Source: Streptomyces guryensis
GTDB taxonomy: Bacteria > Actinomycetota > Actinomycetes > Streptomycetales > Streptomycetaceae
Length of the DNA stretch: 64,000 nucleotides
Direction of reading: 5' to 3'
NCBI RefSeq assembly: GCF_021261325.1
Contig: NZ_JAJSBI010000033.1
Coordinates: forward strand, 1-64,000
Positions 48,072-55,898 of the stretch are shown in pieces. Position numbers and translations under genes: made by a program. Position 1 is the first letter of the stretch, and each line of letters opens with the position of its first letter. Below the pieces are notes generated by a model that did not search any database, was not told where the DNA came from, and saw only the letters and a list, made by a program, of their open reading frames with translations.

Positions 48072-49034
48072 TCAGCCCTTGCGGGCGTTGATCTCCTCGG
48101 TGAGCTGCGGGACGACGTCGAAGAGGTCGCCGACAACGCCGTAGTCGACCAGGTCGAAGATCGGGGCCTCGGCGTCCTTGTTGACCGCCACGATCGTCTT
48201 CGAGGTCTGCATGCCGGCCCGGTGCTGGATGGCGCCGGAGATGCCGTTGGCGATGTAGAGCTGCGGCGAGACGGACTTGCCGGTCTGGCCGACCTGGTTG
48301 GTGTGCGGGTACCAGCCCGCGTCCACCGCGGCGCGCGAGGCGCCGACGGCCGCACCCAGGGAGTCGGCCAGCGCCTCGATGATCGGGAAGTTCTCGGCGC
48401 CGTTGACACCGCGGCCGCCGGAGACCACGATCGCGGCTTCGGTCAGCTCCGGACGGCCGGTGGACTCGCGCGGGGTACGGCCGGTGACCTTCGTACCGGT
48501 CGCCTGCTCCGAGAACGACACGGCGAGGGCCTCGACCGCACCGGCGGCCGGAGCGGCCTCCACCGCGGCGGAGTTGGGCTTGACGGTGATGACCGGGGTG
48601 CCCTTGCTGATACGGGACTTGGTGGTGAACGAAGCGGCGAACACCGACTGGGTGGCCACCGGACCCTCGTCGTCGGCCTCCAGGTCGACGGCGTCGGTGA
48701 TGATGCCGGAGCCGATGCGCAGCGCCAGACGCGCGGCGATCTCCTTGCCCTCCGCGGAGGACGGGACCAGCACGGCGGCCGGGGAGACGGCGGCGACGGC
48801 GGCCTGAAGCGCGTCGACCTTCGGTACGACCAGGTAGTCGGCGTACTCGGACGCCTCGTGGGTCAACACCTTGACGGCGCCGTGCTCGGCCAGCGCGGCG
48901 GCGGTGTCACCGGCGCCGTTTCCCAGCGCGACGGCGACCGGCTCGCCGATGCGGCGGGCCAGCGTCAGCAGCTCCAGGGTGGGCTTGCGGACGGCACCGT
49001 CCACGTGGTCGACGTAGACGAGAACTTCAGCCAT
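48072..49034 (-). CDS. etfA: Electron transfer flavoprotein alpha subunit
   Basis: The 320-aa protein has the ETF-alpha C-terminal FAD domain (GRGVNGAENFPIIEALADSL, then GASRAAVDAGW, NQVGQTGKSVSPQLYIANGISGAIQH) and the N-terminal domain starting MAEVLVYVDHVDGAVRK. It receives electrons from acyl-CoA dehydrogenases and passes them to the quinone pool through an ETF oxidoreductase. CAGGAGAG precedes ATG 49034. It lies 73 nt behind etfB, as an operon. Confidence 0.97.
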   Translation of the reverse strand: MAEVLVYVDHVDGAVRKPTLELLTLARRIGEPVAVALGNGAGDTAAALAEHGAVKVLTHEASEYADYLVVPKVDALQAAVAAVSPAAVLVPSSAEGKEIAARLALRIGSGIITDAVDLEADDEGPVATQSVFAASFTTKSRISKGTPVITVKPNSAAVEAAPAAGAVEALAVSFSEQATGTKVTGRTPRESTGRPELTEAAIVVSGGRGVNGAENFPIIEALADSLGAAVGASRAAVDAGWYPHTNQVGQTGKSVSPQLYIANGISGAIQHRAGMQTSKTIVAVNKDAEAPIFDLVDYGVVGDLFDVVPQLTEEINARKG

Positions 49035-49107
49035 GGGATTGCTCTCCTGCGGGATACGAAGTCTGAGGGGCGATAAGGGAGTTGAGCCTCGAAGGGGCTA
49101 CGGGCCC

Positions 49108-49896
49108 TTAGATGAACTTCTGGCTCGCGAGGAACTCGGCGAGCTGCTTGCCGCCCTCGCCCTCGTCCTTGACGATCGTGCCCGCGGTACGGGCCGGACG
49201 CTCGGCCGCGGACTCGACCTTCGTCCACGCACCCTCGAGACCGACCTCTTCGGCGTCGATCTCCAGGTCGGACAGGTCCCACGACTCGACCGGCTTCTTC
49301 TTGGCCGCCATGATGCCCTTGAAGGACGGGTAACGCGCCTCGCCCGACTGGTCGGTGACCGACACGACGGCCGGCAGGGACGCCTCCAGCTGCTCGGACG
49401 CGGCGTCGCCGTCACGGCGGCCCTTGACCGTGCCGTCCTCGACGCTCACCTCGGACAGCAGGGTCACCTGCGGCACACCCAGTCGCCCGGCGAGCAGCGC
49501 GGGCACGACGCCGGCGGTGCCGTCGGTGGAGGCCATACCGGAGACCACGAGGTCGTAGCCGGCCTTCTCGATGGCCTTGGCCAGCACCAGCGAGGTGCCG
49601 ATCGCGTCCGTGCCGTGCAGGTCGTCGTCCTCGACGTGGATGGCCTTGTCGGCGCCCATGGACAGCGCCTTGCGCAGCGCGTCCTTGGCGTCCTCCGGGC
49701 CCACGGTCAGGACGGTGATCTCCACGTCGTCGTCGGAGTTCTCGGAGATCTGCAGCGCCTGCTCGACCGCGTACTCGTCGAGCTCGGAGAGCAGACCGTC
49801 CACGTCGTCCCGGTCGACGGTCAGGTCATCGGCGAAGTGCCGGTCGCCAGTGGCGTCGGGCACGTACTTCACAGTGACAACGATCCTCAAGCTCAC
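49108..49896 (-). CDS. etfB: Electron transfer flavoprotein beta subunit
   Basis: The 262-aa protein starts VSLRIVVTVKYVPDATGDRH (GTG 49896, TAGGAGAG upstream) and has the AMP-binding-domain motifs of ETF-beta: SELDEYAVEQALQI, VLTVGPEDAKDALRKALSMGADKAIHV, DLVVSGMASTDGTAGVVPALLAG. It forms the heterodimer with EtfA. Palindromes at 50006-50048 upstream suggest control by a fatty-acid-type regulator. First gene of the etfBA operon. Confidence 0.97.
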   Translation of the reverse strand: MSLRIVVTVKYVPDATGDRHFADDLTVDRDDVDGLLSELDEYAVEQALQISENSDDDVEITVLTVGPEDAKDALRKALSMGADKAIHVEDDDLHGTDAIGTSLVLAKAIEKAGYDLVVSGMASTDGTAGVVPALLAGRLGVPQVTLLSEVSVEDGTVKGRRDGDAASEQLEASLPAVVSVTDQSGEARYPSFKGIMAAKKKPVESWDLSDLEIDAEEVGLEGAWTKVESAAERPARTAGTIVKDEGEGGKQLAEFLASQKFI

Positions 49897-50005
49897 GCCG
49901 GCTCTCCTACTGCAATCGTCATTTCGGTGCTGCCTACTCTCAGGCAGCATAGGCGTCTCAAGCGGCCGATCCCGATCGGGGCGACCCGCGCTCCGAGCGA
50001 AATAT

Positions 50006-50048
50006 TACTCGCCAGTACACCCAGTTCATTCCCGCTAAGCAAGCGCTT
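50006..50048. promoter_or_regulatory. Two palindromic motifs upstream of etfBA
   Basis: TACTCGCCAGTA (50006-50017) has inverted arms TACT/AGTA. AAGCGCTT (50041-50048) is a perfect palindrome within CTAAGCAAGCGCTTTG. They are 110-152 nt upstream of the etfB start. Both styles resemble sites for TetR-family regulators of acyl-CoA metabolism, but no such regulator gene is in the window. Confidence 0.4.
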
Positions 50049-50116
50049 TGAACTGTGACCTTTGCAACGCAGCGTAATCGGAACTCGACCGCTTCGCAGG
50101 CGGAGCCGGCCGGAGG

Positions 50117-50632
50117 TCAGTCACGCAGGCCGTTGAATCGCCCCTGGTGGTAGACGAGCGGCCGGCCTGGGCCCGTGGGGTCGCCCAGCACCACCTCGGC
50201 CAGCACGATGCGATGGTCCCCGGCGGGGACGCGGCCCACGATCCGGCACACCATCCAGGCGGGGACGTCGTCGAGGACGGGGACTCCTTCGGGGCCCGTA
50301 CGCCAGGCGGTGGGCGCGCCGAAGCGGTCGGCGCCGCTCCTGGCGAAGGTGGCCGCCAGCTCCTGCTGATGCTCGCCGAGTATGTGGACGCCGACGTGCT
50401 CGGTCGACGATATCGCCGGCCAACTGGAGGCTCCGGTGCCGATGCCGAAGGACAGCAGCGGCGGTTCGGCGGAGACGGAGGTGAGGGAGGTGGCGGTGAA
50501 ACCGACCGGGCCGGCGTCGCCTCGCGCGGTGATCACGGCGACTCCCGCCGCGTGCCGCCGGAAGACGGAACGCAGCAGGTCGGGAGAGGCAAGCTGGGGA
50601 GTACGGGTGCCGAGGTCGGGCGTGGCCGTCAT
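50117..50632 (-). CDS. Flavin reductase-family protein (flavin:NAD(P)H or FMN-binding)
   Basis: The 171-aa protein has the flavin-reductase-like split barrel: SVFRRHAAGVAVITARG, GFTATSLTSVSAEPPLLSFG, FARSGADRFG and a GRVPAGDHRIVLAEV stretch. It would supply reduced flavin to a partner monooxygenase. AAGGA precedes ATG 50632. It sits 44 nt downstream of a 26-aa HVDL leader peptide, which suggests control by sulfur or cysteine status. No monooxygenase partner is adjacent. Confidence 0.9.
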   Translation of the reverse strand: MTATPDLGTRTPQLASPDLLRSVFRRHAAGVAVITARGDAGPVGFTATSLTSVSAEPPLLSFGIGTGASSWPAISSTEHVGVHILGEHQQELAATFARSGADRFGAPTAWRTGPEGVPVLDDVPAWMVCRIVGRVPAGDHRIVLAEVVLGDPTGPGRPLVYHQGRFNGLRD

Positions 50633-50676
50633 GGAGTTGTCCTTCTACGAGGAGGGGCGGGCGGTGTCGTGGCTGC

Positions 50677-50757
50677 TCAACAGCTCGGACAGCACGCGCT
50701 CGCAGTGCGGGCGAGGTCGACGTGCACCCGCCCGTGGAGAAGGAGTTCCGTAGGCAT
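50677..50757 (-). CDS. HVDL-type leader peptide (26 aa) with C-terminal cysteines
   Basis: The ORF reads MPTELLLHGRVHVDLARTAS and ends ACCPSC. The (R)xHVDLxRxxSxxC core is that of short leader peptides annotated in front of sulfur-metabolism genes in streptomycetes. Three Cys in the last five codons would stall ribosomes when cysteinyl-tRNA is scarce. It ends 44 nt before the flavin reductase start. A TTGACT at 50797-50802 region on the minus strand could serve as a promoter. Too short for routine gene calling. Confidence 0.6.
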   Translation of the reverse strand: MPTELLLHGRVHVDLARTASACCPSC

Positions 50758-50840
50758 ACGGTCAGGCTGACGATAGGTGGTGCGCACAGTCAAGTACGTT
50801 CCGGCATCTGGGAGATGCCTCACCGTCCGCGTCACAGCCC

Positions 50841-51269
50841 TCAAACCGCCTCCCCCAGTGCGGCGATGACGTCGGCCTTGCGCGGCTGGCCGGTGGCGCG
50901 TCGCACGACCCTGCCGTCGGCGTCAAGGACCAGCACGGTCGGAGTCTTGAGGATGTCGAGTGCTCGTACGAGGTCCAGATGGTCCTCGGCGTCGATCTCG
51001 ACATGGGTCACACCGGGGACCATGCCGGCCACCTCGCCCAGCAGGCGCCGGGTGGCCCGGCAGGGCGCGCAGAAGGCACTGGAGAACTGCACGAGGGTGG
51101 CACGCTCACCGAGTTCCTCGCCCAACTCGGCCGCCCCGAGCCGCTTCCCGCCGTCGCGCCCACGCACGCGCACCCTCCCGTTCCGCTGCCGATGAATCAC
51201 TCCGTAGGCGCTCGCCGCCACGAGCACCACCGCGCACACCACAAGTCCGGTCATCACCTGCACAAGCAT
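50841..51269 (-). CDS. Membrane-anchored thioredoxin-family protein
   Basis: The 142-aa protein has one N-terminal membrane segment (about 5-24), a short basic linker, and a thioredoxin fold with active site SSAFCAPCRA (CAPC) and the cis-proline ILKTPTVLVL. The basic linker and orientation suggest that the thioredoxin part is cytoplasmic. ATG 51269 lacks a clear site; ATG 51254 is possible. It is divergent from the DUF4395 protein, a common thioredoxin neighbour. Confidence 0.9.
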   Translation of the reverse strand: MLVQVMTGLVVCAVVLVAASAYGVIHRQRNGRVRVRGRDGGKRLGAAELGEELGERATLVQFSSAFCAPCRATRRLLGEVAGMVPGVTHVEIDAEDHLDLVRALDILKTPTVLVLDADGRVVRRATGQPRKADVIAALGEAV

Positions 51270-51329
51270 TCACGAGACTGCAAAGATTCCCGACTCCCCG
51301 GATCTTCTTCCATGCGGAATGCTTGCTTC

Positions 51330-51746
51330 ATGGACATCGATGTGAGGGGGCCCCGCTTCGGGGCTGCCGTGACGACCGTCGTCCTGGCGGTCGTGCTGAT
51401 CACCGGGAGCGCCTGGCTGCTGGCCTGGCAGACGCTGGCGTTCGCGCTGGGCGCGGCGGGCGGGGTGGGCCGTTCGCCGTACGGCTGGCTGTTCCGCAGG
51501 GCCGTACGCCCCAGGCTCGGGCCGCCGACCGAGTTCGAGTCGCCGGAGCCGCCGCGGTTCGCTCAGGCGGTGGGGCTGGTCTTCGCCGGGGTGGGGCTGA
51601 TCGGTTTCGCGCTGGGCCCGAGCTGGCTGGGGCTCGCGGCGACCGCCGCCGCGCTCGCCGCGGCGTTCCTCAATGCCGCGTTCGGGTACTGCCTGGGGTG
51701 CGAGATGTACCTGCTCGCACGGCGGGTGACGGTCCGTGCGGAGTAA
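51330..51746 (+). CDS. DUF4395 membrane protein
   Basis: The 138-aa protein starts MDIDVRGPRFGAAVTTVVLA and has three to four hydrophobic segments. The hallmark FGYCLGCEMYLL carries a CxxC at the end of the last segment. The family neighbours thioredoxins in many actinobacteria, so a thiol-disulfide role at the membrane is inferred. ATG 51312 is six codons earlier in the same frame. It is divergent from the thioredoxin gene. Confidence 0.85.
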   Translation: MDIDVRGPRFGAAVTTVVLAVVLITGSAWLLAWQTLAFALGAAGGVGRSPYGWLFRRAVRPRLGPPTEFESPEPPRFAQAVGLVFAGVGLIGFALGPSWLGLAATAAALAAAFLNAAFGYCLGCEMYLLARRVTVRAE

Positions 51747-51930
51747 AGGCTGCTTAAAAGTCCGAGGTGGATCAATGGTCGGACGTGACGAGGATCTCGC
51801 CGTTCTGCGGCGTCAGGACTGGCCACCCGTTCGTTCTTGGGGCACGATCTGCGCAATGCCGTAAACCTACGGCTGCGTAACTTCCCGCCGGGAGAACCCA
51901 TCCAGGCAGAGAGAAGGGTCCACCCCGTCC

Positions 51931-52659
51931 ATGGCTGAGCTTGTCTACCGTCCCGTCGTCGGTCTCGCCCAAACGTTGTTCAGGGCCTGGGACCTCAAGA
52001 TCGACCTCAAGGGATCGGAGAACATTCCGCGCTCGGGCGGCGCCGTGCTGGTGAGCAATCACATCAGCTATCTGGACTTCATCTTCGACGGTCTGGCCGC
52101 TCTGCCGCAGAAGCGACTGGTGCGCTTCATGGCGAAGGAGTCGGTGTTCCGGCACAGGATCTCCGGTCCGCTGATGCGCGGCATGAAGCACATCCCGGTG
52201 GACCGCAAGAACGGCGAGACGGCCTACCAGCACGCGCTGCAGTCTCTGCGCTCCGGCGAGATCGTGGGCGTCTTCCCCGAGGCGACCATCTCGCAGTCCT
52301 TCACCCTGAAGAGCTTCAAGTCGGGTGCCGCTCGCATGGCCCAGGAAGCCGGCGTGCCGCTCATCCCGATGGCGCTGTGGGGCACCCAGCGGCTGTGGAC
52401 CAAGGGCCACCCGCGCAACTTCAAGCGCAGCCACACGCCGATCACCATCCGGGTGGGCGAGCCGGTGGAGGCCCCGCAGGACCAGTACGCGGGCGCCATC
52501 ACCCGGCGGCTGCGCGAGCGCGTACAGGAGCTCCTGGAGGCGGCGCAGCGCGCCTATCCCGTACGGCCCAAGGGCCCGGACGACACCTGGTGGATGCCCG
52601 CCCATCTCGGTGGCACGGCGCCGACCCCCGAAGAGGTGAAGGCGGCCGAGGCCCGCTGA
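51931..52659 (+). CDS. Lysophospholipid acyltransferase (PlsC-like)
   Basis: The 242-aa membrane-associated protein has the acyltransferase motifs VLVSNHISYLDF (NHxxxxD, catalytic His and Asp), the stretch containing GVFPEATISQSF (substrate-binding Glu of block III) and VPLIPMALWGTQRLW (block IV). It would transfer an acyl chain to lysophosphatidate or a related lipid. AAGG is 14 nt upstream of ATG 51931; an initial hydrophobic helix is short. It is convergent with the B3/B4 gene. Confidence 0.92.
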   Translation: MAELVYRPVVGLAQTLFRAWDLKIDLKGSENIPRSGGAVLVSNHISYLDFIFDGLAALPQKRLVRFMAKESVFRHRISGPLMRGMKHIPVDRKNGETAYQHALQSLRSGEIVGVFPEATISQSFTLKSFKSGAARMAQEAGVPLIPMALWGTQRLWTKGHPRNFKRSHTPITIRVGEPVEAPQDQYAGAITRRLRERVQELLEAAQRAYPVRPKGPDDTWWMPAHLGGTAPTPEEVKAAEAR

Positions 52660-52663
52660 ATCG

Positions 52664-53356
52664 TCACTCCGGGGCGTGGACGGTGATCCGTGCCCCGGGG
52701 CTGAACTTCTCCAGCAGGTCGACGAGTTCCGCTCCTGCCTTCTCGACCTCGGCGACCGGCATCGGTGCCAGGCTCTCCAGCAGGAAGATGCCCGCGACGG
52801 TGTCCTCGGTGAGGCGGGTGCGCGGGCCCTGGCGCCAGTTCCAACGGCGGCACGTCACACCCGTCTCGTCGCGCCACACCACCTCGCCGGCGTCCGGGTG
52901 TTCGACGGCCTCCTCGCCGCCGGCCACGGTCACGAAGTCCTCGTCGCCGACGGCCCGTACGAGCCGCATGCAGCCCTGGATGTGATCGAGGTCCTCGCCT
53001 CCGACCGGGATCAGGTGGGCGACACTGATGGCGTTGTACAGGTCGACGAGCAAATTGATGCGGGGCAGTCCGGCGTCCGACAGGGCCCTCTTCGCCAGCG
53101 CCTCGGCCGAGTTGCGGGTGCGCGAGGGCTTGGAGCCGAACGCCGTGTAGATCTCACGCCAGGCGGCCATGTGCGGGTCCTCGTGCGGGGCGCGCCCGTC
53201 CAGGCGGGCGGCGAGGCGGGCTGCCGCCTCGTCCAGGAGCGCCGAACTCTCCGTGGTGCTGGGCCCGTTGACCAGGCCGTGCGCCTCGATGGCGACATGG
53301 GTGAAACCGGGGGCGAGAGCGCGCACCTCGTCGGACACGGTCAGGGAGAACGTCAT
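52664..53356 (-). CDS. B3/B4 domain (PheRS-beta editing-like) protein
   Basis: The 230-aa protein has a stand-alone B3/B4 domain: REIYTAFGSKPSRTRNSAEAL, INLLVDLYNAISVAHLIPVGGEDLD, and DETGVTCRRWNWRQGPRTRLTEDT. Such proteins resemble the PheRS beta-chain editing domain and may clear mischarged tRNA. ATG 53356 overlaps the stop of the transglutaminase-like gene (ATGA), so the two are coupled. Confidence 0.9.
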   Translation of the reverse strand: MTFSLTVSDEVRALAPGFTHVAIEAHGLVNGPSTTESSALLDEAAARLAARLDGRAPHEDPHMAAWREIYTAFGSKPSRTRNSAEALAKRALSDAGLPRINLLVDLYNAISVAHLIPVGGEDLDHIQGCMRLVRAVGDEDFVTVAGGEEAVEHPDAGEVVWRDETGVTCRRWNWRQGPRTRLTEDTVAGIFLLESLAPMPVAEVEKAGAELVDLLEKFSPGARITVHAPE

Positions 53357-53958
53357 GGCCTGCCTCGGAGTGCGGTGGGGAGCGTCTTCCAGAGATACGA
53401 CCGGTCGGGCGCGGCCCTGAGGGCCGTGAGCACCGCCGGGTGCGGTTCAGCGTACAGGACTGGATAGTCCACCTCATTGGACTCCGGATCGGGGATCCAG
53501 GCCAGTCGCTCACCATCGAGGGAGAACTGGGCGTCGACGCCCTCTTTGTTGCCGCGGGGATCCTGGCGATGCCAGGCGCCGTTGAAGCGGACGGCGATCA
53601 GCCCGTGCACGGCATGCCCGTCGCCGTCGTCGTGCGCCAGCCTCTGGTAGCAGAGCGCGGTGGGGATGTCCTCGGCCCGCAGCAGGGCGGCGAGGGCGTG
53701 GGCCTTGGCGTAGCAGATGCCAGTGCCCTGCCCCAGCACGTCGGAGGCGCGCCAGGTGACGCGCGGGTCACCTGAGTCCCGGGAGTGCGGAATGGTGTCG
53801 CGCACGAATTCGAAGGCGGCCCGCGCATAGGCATACGAGTCCGACACGTCCCGAGCGAGGCGGGCGGCCACCTCCCGCACCACTCGATGATCATGGTCGA
53901 TGACCTCGTCAGCAGCCAAGTATGCGGACAGGTCAGGGGTGTTCTGGATCAGCTCCAT
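53353..53958 (-). CDS. Transglutaminase-like domain protein
   Basis: The protein of about 201 aa has the transglutaminase/protease-like triad: Cys in GQGTGICYAKAHALAALLR, His in DGHAVHGLIAV, Asp in WHRQDPRG. The start at ATG 53958 is preceded by TATGCT at a minus-10 distance with no ribosome site, suggesting leaderless expression; an earlier frame to 54027 exists. It is coupled to the B3/B4 protein. Function may be peptide cleavage or crosslinking. Confidence 0.85.
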   Translation of the reverse strand: MELIQNTPDLSAYLAADEVIDHDHRVVREVAARLARDVSDSYAYARAAFEFVRDTIPHSRDSGDPRVTWRASDVLGQGTGICYAKAHALAALLRAEDIPTALCYQRLAHDDGDGHAVHGLIAVRFNGAWHRQDPRGNKEGVDAQFSLDGERLAWIPDPESNEVDYPVLYAEPHPAVLTALRAAPDRSYLWKTLPTALRGRP

Positions 53959-54040
53959 GCCCGCAGAGCATAGGAATGCGATCACCCAAGAGTCAATGAC
54001 TTTTCGAATGACCGCATACCTATGCACAATGAGGGTTGGG

Positions 54041-55111
54041 TCAGCGCGCCATCTCCTCCTTGAGCGCCGCCAGGAAGGCGTCCACGTCCTCCTCGGTCGT
54101 GTCGAAGGCGCACATCCAGCGCACCACGCCCGCGGCCTCGTCCCAGAAGTAGAACCGGAACCGCTTCTGCAGCCGCTCGCTCACGTCGTGCGGAAGCCTG
54201 GCGAACACCCCGTTGGCCTGCACCGGGTGGAGGATCTCGACACCGTGCACGGCGCGCACGCCCTCGGCCAGGCGCTGGGCCATCTCGTTGGCGTGGCGGG
54301 CGTTGCGCAGCCACAGGTCCTTGGCCAGCAGGGCCTCCAACTGCACCGACACGAAGCGCATCTTGGAGGCGAGCTGCATGGACAGCTTGCGCAGGTGCTT
54401 CATATGGCTGACGGCGTCCTGGTTGATGACGACGACCGCCTCGCCGAACAGCGCGCCGTTCTTCGTCCCGCCCAGGGAGAGGATGTCGACGCCGACCGCG
54501 TTGGTGAACGTCCGCATCGGGACGTCGAGCGACGCGGCCGCGTTGGCTATCCGGGAGCCGTCCAGGTGCACCTTCATGCCGTGCGCGTGGGCGTGCCCGC
54601 AGATCGCGCGGATCTCGTCCGGCGTGTAGAGCGTGCCGAGCTCCGTGCTCTGGGTGATCGAGACGACCTGCGGCATCGCGCGGTGCTCGTCGTCCCAGCC
54701 GTACGCCTGCTTGTCGATCAAGCCGGGGGTGAGCTTGCCGTCCGGAGTCGGGACCGTCAGCAGCTTCAGGCCGCCCATGCGCTCCGGTGCGCCGCCCTCG
54801 TCGACGTTGATGTGCGCGCTCTCGGCGCAGATCACCGCGCCCCAGCGGTCGGTGACCGCCTGGAGCGCGACGACGTTCGCGCCGGTGCCGTTGAAGACCG
54901 GGAAGGCCTCCGCCGTGGCCCCGAAGTGGCTGCGGATGATCTGCTGGAGGTTCTCGGTGTAGTCGTCCTCGCCGTACGCGACCTGGTGCCCGCCGTTGGC
55001 CAGGGCCAGGGCGGCGAGCACCTCCGGGTGGGCCCCGGCGTAGTTGTCGCTGGCGAAGCCGCGGACCTCCGGGTCGTGATGGCGACGCGCGTCGGTCCGC
55101 GGGGGGTTCAC
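54041..55111 (-). CDS. Threonine aldolase/beta-eliminating lyase-family PLP enzyme
   Basis: This 356-aa aldolase-fold enzyme has the PLP lysine in LSLGGTKNGALFGEA (Lys217), the Asp in VHLDGSRIANAA, and the N-terminal FASDNYAGAHPEVLAAL. It would cleave L-threonine or related beta-hydroxy amino acids to glycine and an aldehyde. GTG 55111 overlaps the SDR stop as GTGA. It is the last gene of the DUF6421-SDR-aldolase operon. Confidence 0.92.
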   Translation of the reverse strand: MNPPRTDARRHHDPEVRGFASDNYAGAHPEVLAALALANGGHQVAYGEDDYTENLQQIIRSHFGATAEAFPVFNGTGANVVALQAVTDRWGAVICAESAHINVDEGGAPERMGGLKLLTVPTPDGKLTPGLIDKQAYGWDDEHRAMPQVVSITQSTELGTLYTPDEIRAICGHAHAHGMKVHLDGSRIANAAASLDVPMRTFTNAVGVDILSLGGTKNGALFGEAVVVINQDAVSHMKHLRKLSMQLASKMRFVSVQLEALLAKDLWLRNARHANEMAQRLAEGVRAVHGVEILHPVQANGVFARLPHDVSERLQKRFRFYFWDEAAGVVRWMCAFDTTEEDVDAFLAALKEEMAR

Positions 55112-55857
55112 GGCTTCTCGGTCAGCCACAGACGCTTTCCGTTCACTTCGGCGGCGGGCTTGCTCCAGACGTCGGTGATGGCCTCGGCCAGGTCCTTCAC
55201 GTCCGTGAAGCCCGCGAACTTCGCATTGGGTCGCTCGGCGCGCATCGCCTCGTGCACCAACGCCTTCACCACCAGGATCGCAGCCGCCGACGTGGGGCCT
55301 TCGGCGCCTCCCGCCTTGCGGAAGAAGTCGGCCATGGCCAGGGTCCACGCCTCGGCTGCGGCCTTGGCGGCGGCGTACGCGGCGTTTCCCGCGGTGGGGC
55401 TGGTCGCGCCGGCCGCGCTGATCAGGACGTAGCGGCCGCGATCGCTGCGCTGCAGCGCCTCGGAGAAGGCGAGGGAGGTGTGCTGCACGGTGCGGATGAG
55501 CAGCAGCTCCAGGAAGTCCCAGTCGTCGAGGCTGGTCTTGATGAAGGTCTCGCTGCCGCGCCAGCCGCCGACGAGGTGGACCACGCCGTCGACGCGGCCG
55601 AACTCCTTCTCGATGTGCGTGGCCCACTCCCGGGTGGACTCCAGGTCCAGCAGGTCGACGGGCTCGCCGGTGACGGTGGCACCGCCGGACGCGTACCGGG
55701 CCGCGTCCACGGCCTCCGCGAGCCGCTCGGGATCGTTGTCCGCGGCGACGACGGTCGCACCCGCCTCCGCGAGCCGGACCAGTGCCGCGCGCCCCGCGGG
55801 TCCGCCCGCGCCGGCCACCGCGATCACCGCACCGCTGAGAGCTCCGTTCCCCGCCAT
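55108..55857 (-). CDS. Short-chain dehydrogenase/reductase
   Basis: The protein of about 249 aa has the nucleotide motif AVAGAGGPAGRAALV, VVHLVGGWRG, and the catalytic YAAAK in AAYAAAKAAAEAWTL. ATG 55857 is preferred because AGGAGG lies 8 nt upstream; GTG 55902 would overlap the DUF6421 stop as GTGA. It lies between the DUF6421 gene and the aldolase gene in a three-gene operon, which implies a linked pathway around a hydroxy-amino-acid or aldehyde. The substrate is unknown. Confidence 0.9.
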   Translation of the reverse strand: MAGNGALSGAVIAVAGAGGPAGRAALVRLAEAGATVVAADNDPERLAEAVDAARYASGGATVTGEPVDLLDLESTREWATHIEKEFGRVDGVVHLVGGWRGSETFIKTSLDDWDFLELLLIRTVQHTSLAFSEALQRSDRGRYVLISAAGATSPTAGNAAYAAAKAAAEAWTLAMADFFRKAGGAEGPTSAAAILVVKALVHEAMRAERPNAKFAGFTDVKDLAEAITDVWSKPAAEVNGKRLWLTEKP

Positions 55858-55898
55858 GGTCTTCGCCTCCTGAGCAGTGGTTCTGGTGTTGCGGTCGC

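Noticed and set aside
51285..51345. SigR-type promoters (GGAAT-N18-GTT) for the thioredoxin and DUF4395 genes
   Set aside because: GGAAT occurs on both strands here, but the minus-10 at the right spacing is GCT or GAT and not GTT, so the match is not good enough.
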